Shown one piece after another: positions 56,362 to 64,000 of a stretch of 64,000 nucleotides of DNA. Made by a program: the position numbers and the translations under genes. The notes under the pieces are model-generated. The model made no database searches. It had not been told where the DNA came from and saw only the letters and a program-made list of their open reading frames with translations. Each line of letters opens with the position of its first letter. Positions within the stretch are counted from its first letter, which is position 1. The stretch is from the NCBI RefSeq assembly GCF_001039355.2, contig NW_019775975.1, forward strand, positions 1-64,000. Direction: 5' to 3'. Source of the stretch: Lingula anatina (lineage: Eukaryota; Brachiopoda; Lingulata; Lingulida; Lingulidae).

Positions 56362-59300
56362 ATCTTTCCTTTTGCAAAAAAAAAAAAAAAAAAAATCTCA
56401 GTATCACCTCTGATACATGTAGGCATGCATGTGTAATAATTATGTTACCAGTGATACATTACAGATAGCAGCTATCAGTGGCAAAGAGTAGTAACCTTTA
56501 AGTCACCTGAGTTCATATGTTACATCTTTTGATAACAATAAAGCAGTAACTGTTGTCCCCCATAGCCAGTGCTTGAAAAAAAAACAAGATAACTGACAAG
56601 ATGATTGAGATACTTTTACTTTCTGTGTATTTCTAAACTAGAAAACTATGTCTTAAAATAGAATAAACCTACAGGCTAAAAGATGTATACATATTAAAAA
56701 GAGAGAGAGGTAAAGGTTATGGATGTTAGGTTTTACATGCACAAGTGTCATTTCTCACCAACTGTTGACAAAACTTATTATTTAAAAAATTTTGTTCAAG
56801 TTCAATAAGTTTTTAGAGAGCACTCGGTGACATATATATATATATATAGATCAGAGAGTACAGAAATCTGCCTAGGCAATAGATATTCTATAAAAAATAA
56901 TGTTAGGAGACCTTGGTCTATTTTAAGTTGCTGTCACTTCTTTTCATGCTGCAGAATTGCATTTTTTTGACAATTTGATTGAGGTTTTATGCCATTTTTC
57001 ATATCTGATCATTTACGTGGGGGGAGGAGAGGGGGGTAAAAAGGGTTCACTTTCAGAAAAAAAAAACTCCTTTGAAAAACCTGCTTACTGGTCTAGGGAG
57101 GGTATACACTGTACCTACACTTACCCACACATACCCACCCACTCAAGATGAGACAATGGCATAGAATGTGGGTATGTTGACTATGGTAAATGCAAGTGCA
57201 ATATATCACTCTATTGAGATGTGCAAAATATATAATTACTGCTTTCGGAAGTCACGATTTGTGCACAGGCACTCTTTTGGCTTTAGAATTCACAGGTCCT
57301 AAATCACTATAATATAGTTTTGGTTATCAAACAGTCAAATGTTCAAGTCTGAGACAGTGTTGTCTCAGAAGTCGTGATTGTTCGTCAGTCTGTCAGACGG
57401 ACAGACAGTAGTCATCAAGTACTTTATCAGAAACGTCATTAGTAAAATTTGTGTTGTTATTTTATCTTTTTGTCTTTCAAATTATTTGGTCATCCCTTTG
57501 TCACCTAAAATTCCAAAAATAATGATCGATGTGACAGGAAGTCATGACTTGTCACCACATTAAGTCACTCTTTGTCTGTGAAATCAGTGGTCATAAATTT
57601 GGACGTTTTTGGTCCTAATTAAAGGGGTATGCCTCTACTGTACATGGGCGTCATATAAAGATTGCTTACGGACATCACTTCTTGTCTTCTGGTATAGATC
57701 CCCCCCCCTTGAAGACCCCACCCCCACCCCCATCCTCATAGCACCTATGGTTATGATGATCAAGGTGTATTATTTATTAATAAATTAAGGCCACATCGAA
57801 CATTATATCTTACCAGTAGAGGTTTAATGGTACGTTTTATGAGATTGACAATTTGATAGGTGCTGGGTATTATGTAACAGAGAAACCTGAATGGACCCCA
57901 CCCCCCCCTCACCCCTGCCCAGCATGGCCAATGATATTAACTGCAGCCTGAACAGCAAGTAACAAAACTTTGAAAGATAGCCATTAGTACCCTCTAGGGG
58001 AAGCACATCGTACAAATAAGACCTGTCAAAATATACCGATATACAGCTCTATCACTAAAATATAATGCTCCATATAAAAAAAAAGCCTTATAATGCAGTA
58101 TATCTTTGTGAATTGTGGCTGAAATTTACGATGATGTTAGAGTTAACTCAGAAGATTCCCTCCTAAACCTGAGGCAGTCTCTTTAAGTCAGACGTGAAGT
58201 TAAACAGTGTCTTATATTTCAGTATTAGCGAACAGGTCTCAGGTAATCAGGTCTCATCTTACCATTTATTTGCAGGCCCTGAGCTTCCATTATTGTCCAC
58301 AGCAGCAACTTATAGATAGATTTTTATCATGTTTGACAATGGAGGGTGGAAGTGACAGCAGAGTCTAATATTTCAGAACTTTGTGAATGGTTTGGACATT
58401 GTGCAACTTCTGGAGAGTGAGGAATGTTTTTTCTTGTATTGTTACTATCCAAGTCATCTTCAGGATCTTAGCCGATCTATTTAGGTCCCTCAGTCAGGTT
58501 CTTAGGAGTTTTGTGTACTTTTTCACACCCTAATGATTTTGGTTTGATAAGAAGAGCCTTAGTCTCTTTCATTGAAAACTATTATACAAAGATAAGAAAT
58601 GATTTATATATCCCTTTATGATAATATTTTGGAATGTTGTGATATTTTTTGTGGTTGCATGGGATGGTAGGAGAAATTTTGTCATTTTCAAGACAAAATT
58701 TGGTTAATTATTTAGCTGCCATGGATCTCTTTCCAAAAAAGAGGAAAATTATGCAATTTTATGAAATCAATACCCCACACCTCCAACACAAAATAAAAGA
58801 AAAGTTTAATGCACTTTTTAAAAAAATTCTTTAGCAGTTTGGGCATGGGGGGAGGGGGAGGGGGGGCACCCCTTTCAATCTACTGGACTAGAAAATGAGA
58901 TGTGTACTGTGACAAAAATGTCCTCAAGTATCCATCTTTCAAGGTTTGTGCGAGTGGCAAATATTATCAGTATAGTGTTTTCTATCACCGCATAATATTT
59001 TAAAGGTTCAACATGTTGATCCTGCTGGTACAGTGAACAGAGCATCAGAACTTCAAAAACATTTTTCCTTTTGTGTATTGGCCCATTATAGGGGCACATT
59101 TCGATGTTTTTCTTCATCTTTTAGGAGACTTTTAGAATTTCCTTCACATATTTACACTATGTTAACTGTGATCAGAAGGGATTGAATTCCTGAACTAACT
59201 GGAAAGCACTGTAGGCCTGAAAGCCCGAATGCGGCTTTCTTCTATTTCAAACAGCAGTAAAAAATATAATAAAACCCGTTTCCCCTTAGTTGGTAATCAT

Positions 59301-60680
59301 TACTTTAGGAGAAAAAAAAGGTAAAATCTTTTTCAAAGCAAAGTTTAGAATTTGCAGAATTTGGCGCCATTATAAAAACTCAGAATGTATTAAAGTGGTG
59401 ATGTTTATGAAAATAAAACCTTACAGTTGCTTGAGGTATCACCATAGGAAGTTATATCACATTTCTTTGAAAAAAAAAGTTGACAAATCTGAAGTGCAAT
59501 TTATCTGTATGATGTTTTAAAGGGTAGGCCATGCATTTACCAACAAAGATTTTAAAGATTTGGAAGCTTTTCATTTAAAGAATGTGCATTTCCTCCCTTT
59601 ACAGAAATTGTAAGGTTCACTGTCGGCCATTTTTTATCAGATGTTAGGCACTATAGATAACTGAATGGCTTTGATGTGAAGAAATGTGAATAATTTATAC
59701 ACAGGTAGGAACACAATAACAGACAAAAAAGAAAGAAAAAAGAGGGAATGTGTCTGACTTGAGAAAGATTTGTAAGCAAGTGTAGTAGAGATGTTTAAAA
59801 TACTGACAAGAACAGGAATTCATATCTTCTATCAGCTTCCCAAACTTGACAGTTTTTTTTTTACAACATTGTCTGCTAATTTCAGTAATAAGATTACAAT
59901 CCAATTTATATATATTAGGGTTTATCCTAAACAGTTATATACACATACTGGTTATTATCATGAATTAGAAAGACATTGATCTGAGAATTTATTCTAACCC
60001 CTAGCAACCAAATATGTTGGTGTAGTAAGGGTGCCTCCAGGTATAATAAATTTCAAAATAGTTCAGGCCTGTAACATGCAGTCATTGATGATTCTAAATT
60101 AAGTTTTCTTTTGTCATACAACAAATGATACTTTCTTCTGATGCCACACATAGTTGTCAGTTGTGCTGTGAGTGTGGAAAATGTTTTGGATTGTGCTCAG
60201 AGAAAAAGGTCTTAAAAACCAAACTAATATTTAAAAAAAAAAAAAAAACTTGAATATACGTATGTTCAATTTTTATTGTTCCCATTGAGACTACAGTTGA
60301 AAAGATTTTTTAAAATTTTCTTGAAGAACCTTGTTAGACAAAAATTATGAAGGAAGTTCCTTTAATTTGTTCAATTTTAAAGTTACTATTAAATTCTTCC
60401 ACATTTTAACTGCATAAAATTATATAAAGTTCTACATGAATAACAATGGGTCGAAAGGGTTGAGGATAATTGCACCTTTATGACATTCAAGTGCTCCACG
60501 TAAAATAGAGAAGAATGTCTCCTTTTGTCTAAGTTGACCATGTATTCATGTCCAAGAGCAAGTCGTTTTCTTTGCATGGCCACACCTGTGTGTATGTGTG
60601 TACAGTTTTGTGTTGGATACAACCAATGTTTTTACAGAAGTGGGAAACCAAACCTGTGACTGAGTCAGCATTTTTTTAAA
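56362..60680. other. No recognised gene
   Basis: AT-rich sequence with several G- or C-homopolymer runs (about 57019, 57699, 57898 and 58848) and a short TA run near 56832. I see no conserved coding sequence. Confidence 0.5.
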
Positions 60681-60688
60681 ATGTCTGA

Positions 60689-60692
<4 letters not shown>

Positions 60693-60730
<38 letters not shown>
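60693..60730. repeat. GT dinucleotide repeat
   Basis: An uninterrupted GT run in gene-free sequence. Confidence 0.95.
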
Positions 60731-60733
<3 letters not shown>

Positions 60734-61500
60734 AAGTGTTTGAATATGTTTTTAGTTCACAAAACAGTGTAATATGTGGTGATATGATATGTGTGTGTGT
60801 CATAATGGTTCTGTAAAGTCAGATACTTAATAGTACTGTCTACGATATGACAGTTTGTGTGTGCATGAAAAAGTGGATAAATCTGAATATTTCTGATAGA
60901 AAAATAATTGAAAATTCAAACTGATTGTTTTTTTTTTAATATAGAGAAAAAGAGAAAATTCTGGCCCTTTTTTCTTGTGAAAAGGTCAAGCAGCTTCATT
61001 CATTTCATCTCTTAATTGAAATACACACTGAGAAAAGTTTGACAGAAAATGCTCAACTGTTGCATATAATTCTAAAAATTAAACTGAAATGATAAAGCCT
61101 TAATCATTCTACATGTACATTATGTTTAATTTTCCCATGTGTCTTGAATTTACATTTTTGTAGTGATAATTGCCTGGAGCTTTCTTATAGTCACGAATCC
61201 TTTTTCAAGAAGAGAACAAAGTATTATTTTTGAGGGAAGGGAGAGCTCTGTTTGTACACGTCACCACGTCACCACCGTGAGCTGGGAATTCAACCGTAAC
61301 TAAACGTGGCCTGGTTTTGGTGTTCCGATGTATGCTTTGTTGATTGTTTTCTTTGGAAGTGATCTGGTAATCTTACGCTGCTAACTTTACTTCTTTTTAC
61401 ATTGAATGAAATGCTTTTTGTTGAAATAGTTTTGTGCATTGTACTGTAGTTGGATATATGTGTTGTGTAGGGGAAGGATATGGAATTTGGTATAGATTGA

Positions 61501-61508
61501 TTTCTCTT

Positions 61509-61575
<67 letters not shown>
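61501..61575. repeat. Compound CT/CA microsatellite
   Basis: A CT run passing directly into a CA run. Open frames across it are repeat artefacts. Confidence 0.95.
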
Positions 61576-61579
<4 letters not shown>

Positions 61580-62029
61580 AACCAACATTAAATCAACTTC
61601 TGAATCATATGCATTTGCTTGATCACTTAAAATCATTTTCCATGAATGCTGGGCAAACCAGATATTGTTGTAGAAAGTTTCAAGCCACAGGTTGGGTATA
61701 TTGAACCACTTTCATCGAGAGCTCTTTCATAAGATTTAAAAGTTTTGACTTCATCAAAATACCAGTATAGATGCTCACAAATATCATCTATACTAAAATG
61801 AGCAAAAATGTACATTAGTTCTTTAATGATCATCTATACTAGTATATATAATATATACATCTCGTGGGTAGGAAAAGGGGGGGGGGGTAATTTGGCTGAG
61901 TCGAACAAATCTCTTATTTCACAAGAAAAAAGTAAAATCTGAATCCAATTTCGTTCTAGGTTCTATGCAGAATTTTCATGTTGAATGGACTAAGAGTATT
62001 AAAAGGTTTAATTAAAAAAAAGAGAGAGA

Positions 62030-62127
62030 CCCAGCAGGCAAACGACATTGATTCTACGTTGATTGAACGTTGATCCACCAAAATTAACGTTGATTCAACG
62101 TTGAATCAATGTCGTTTGTCTTCTGGG
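62030..62127. mobile_element. 98-bp foldback MITE with GTTGATTCAACG core
   Basis: The ends CCCAGCAGGCAAACGACATT and its near reverse complement (AATGTCGTTTGTCTTCTGGG) enclose several ATTGAACGTTGAT/GTTGATTCAACG repeats that are themselves palindromic. Purine AGAGAG sequence lies on both sides, consistent with insertion into a microsatellite or a target duplication. Confidence 0.75.
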
Positions 62128-63565
62128 GAGAGAGAGAGCCTCATTTTGAAATAACTGGCTACAGCTGGGCCTGTATCTTAATCCAGTAAATGGTACTAAT
62201 ACTAAGTATAATACACATCTCCACGCAATTAACATTTGAGGACCTTCATCACCTTTAAAGAGGCACCTTACCAACCTTTGTCCCCGTTCCCCCTGAACTA
62301 TATAAATATAACTATAATAATAATATCACACCTGTGAAATACCATGGACTGAAAAGAAACGTCGAACAAATGCCACTTTAACTAATCCTTTTGCAGTGAA
62401 TTGTTATGAAGGGTGTGTGACCCTGAAAAGGTCTGTTCTCTCTATAATGAAGTACTTTAGATTTCAGATTTATTGATATTATAGGGTGGTGTGGTTGGGT
62501 TTAAATCCCCGAGTATGAATTCTGATAACATTTCTTGTGCCTTTAGAACACAATATTATGTAAGAATAATATTTTCATAAAAGGAATGAATTTAATTGTA
62601 TTTTGAGTTTACTTTACAGAATATGGTGCATGTTTTGTCTCAAATCAACACGATGCAAATTATATCATGTCTTTGATTTTCTTCGTGTGATATATCTGTT
62701 TATTTTGTGCAAACCTACATGTAACTATGTGTATGCTAAGCATGAGTGTACTAGTACAATCAGAGTTCATTATCTTTTTTTTTTTTCTATTGAGTCAATC
62801 ATTTCTTACAAACAGCTTTCTTACAGTGTATAATTACGTCAAATAAAGATTGTTTAAAAATGCAAGCACGATGATTGCATTGAAATTTAGTTAATTGATT
62901 AGACTAGAAATAGGGCAAAAGAATCAAAAATTAAATTTTTTAGTTATAAGTCTGAAGCTTTCTGGGAATTCCCATTTACTGTACTCTGCATGGTTGGTTT
63001 GAAATTTTATTAACAATCTTTTGTTCTCATGGTTCTTTTTATACTCTGGTTGTTACAAAACAAATTTGGAACTAACTTCAAATTTCCAGCTTGCCTCACC
63101 ACAATTTTGTCAACATTTTTCTTATCTTCTTGAAAAAATTGGTCGAAAACTTATACTTCTGTGCATAACTGTCGCTGGTGACAGGTTACATGTGGTTGTG
63201 TGATTTCTTGAATTAAGGAGGTAGCACTTCAGATAAAGGTACTAGAATACTCCTGTTTTGAAGAGATTATGATTATGAAGGTGACTGATGTTCAATTTCA
63301 GTTAACTAAACTTTGATATTTTTACTGTTTTAAGGGATTGATCATGTTGATTATGGTTTGGATACTAGACTATTGAAAATCTTACAAATAAAATTTTGAT
63401 ATCAGATCCTTATTAAATGTAATTATATGATTTGGAAATTGGTGTTTAGTTGAGAGATAAAAGCTTTTTAACAAAAAAAAAAGAAAGATTTTTTACGAAT
63501 GCTATCCCATTGTGCAATATATACATATTTTTAATTATTTTTATTTTATTTTGTTTTATTTTATT

Positions 63566-63567
<2 letters not shown>
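62128..63567. other. No recognised gene
   Basis: AT-rich sequence. No splice-bounded conserved coding segment was recognised. Confidence 0.4.
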
Positions 63568-63568
<1 letters not shown>

Positions 63569-63627
<59 letters not shown>

Positions 63628-63647
63628 CTTTTTTTTTTTGTATGTGG
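63569..63647. repeat. Poly-T tract
   Basis: A long, nearly pure T run with one interruption. Its length may be unreliable in the assembly. Confidence 0.95.
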
Positions 63648-63801
63648 TCTTCAATTTTGTGCCAAGTCATCAGCAAGGGCAAAGCATAACTTGCAAAATA
63701 TATGCATACATGCTGCATACATTTGAAATATGACAGTTACTCTAACAGAAACACTCATAATATTCATTTTACATAAATACTAGTAGCTAAGTTTGTTGCA
63801 G

Positions 63802-63893
63802 GGAGAAGACCCCAGCCTCTGCCATTACAGATATGTAATATTTTACCGCCAGACCTTGGCATTCCTCAGGAGATGACCTTCGGCAACTCTTAA
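63802..63893 (+). CDS. Possible terminal exon of an unidentified gene
   Basis: A TTTGTTGCAG acceptor is followed by an open, GC-richer stretch with phase-2 entry, reading RRPQPLPLQICNILPPDLGI, then PQEMTFGNS and TAA. The composition is more protein-like than its surroundings, but the minus strand is also open and no family is recognised. Confidence 0.15.
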
Positions 63894-64000
63894 AAAAATT
63901 CTATAATCTGTTGTTGAGTTTATGGTAAATATTGGAAGAAGGTGTGTCAAGGGTTTATCAAAACAGTACCTCTGCGGCATCGAAGGAATCTCCTGATTTA

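Noticed and set aside
63446-63733. Poly-Lys and poly-Phe frames
   Set aside because: They are translations of the poly-T tract on either strand.

Overview
This window is animal nuclear DNA: AT-rich, with small exons split by GT/AG introns, many microsatellites and short transposon-like elements. The enolase and other proteins look lophotrochozoan, and I think a mollusc is most likely, but that is inferred from protein style only. Three conserved genes could be rebuilt exon by exon with consistent splice phases. They are ELP5 (+, 441-3671, complete, 303 aa), enolase (-, 10255-5477, complete, 434 aa, with a separate 5' UTR exon near 12000) and a CLC-6-type endosomal chloride/proton exchanger (+, from 12525, 3' end missing). 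ELP5 and enolase converge tail to tail. Enolase and CLC-6 diverge head to head from a region of about 0.4 kb that probably serves both as promoter.

A fourth gene, on the minus strand, looks undescribed to me: a two-exon, 98-residue secreted precursor (exons 40731-40638 and 36140-35938). A signal peptide is followed directly by AVWY-GKR, the form of a precursor for a very short amidated peptide. An acidic/basic helical tail completes the protein. The splice phases match across the intron, and a TATA box lies upstream at 41107-41115. The second exon occurs twice in the window with one synonymous difference.

From about 22.9 kb to 56.4 kb the assembly is not a simple linear locus. A 910-base gap is followed by two near-identical segments of about 6.2 kb (23784-29926 and 29928-36241) joined at a single N. 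Later, two near-identical segments of about 6.6 kb (43119-49623 and 49625-56361) are bounded by single Ns. In the second case the sequence just before the first N matches the third contig rather than the second. This suggests that the other haplotype's contig was wedged into the scaffold. The duplicates are therefore best read as allelic copies, and they reveal polymorphic indels, including a 213-bp MITE-like insertion present on one haplotype only.

The rest (36.2-40.6 kb, 41.1-42.9 kb, 56.4-64 kb) contains no gene I recognise. It holds foldback elements, a hAT-like MITE, microsatellites and one or two weak exon candidates. The last coding part of CLC-6 (the second CBS domain) was not found anywhere, so it is either beyond the window or lost to mis-scaffolding.
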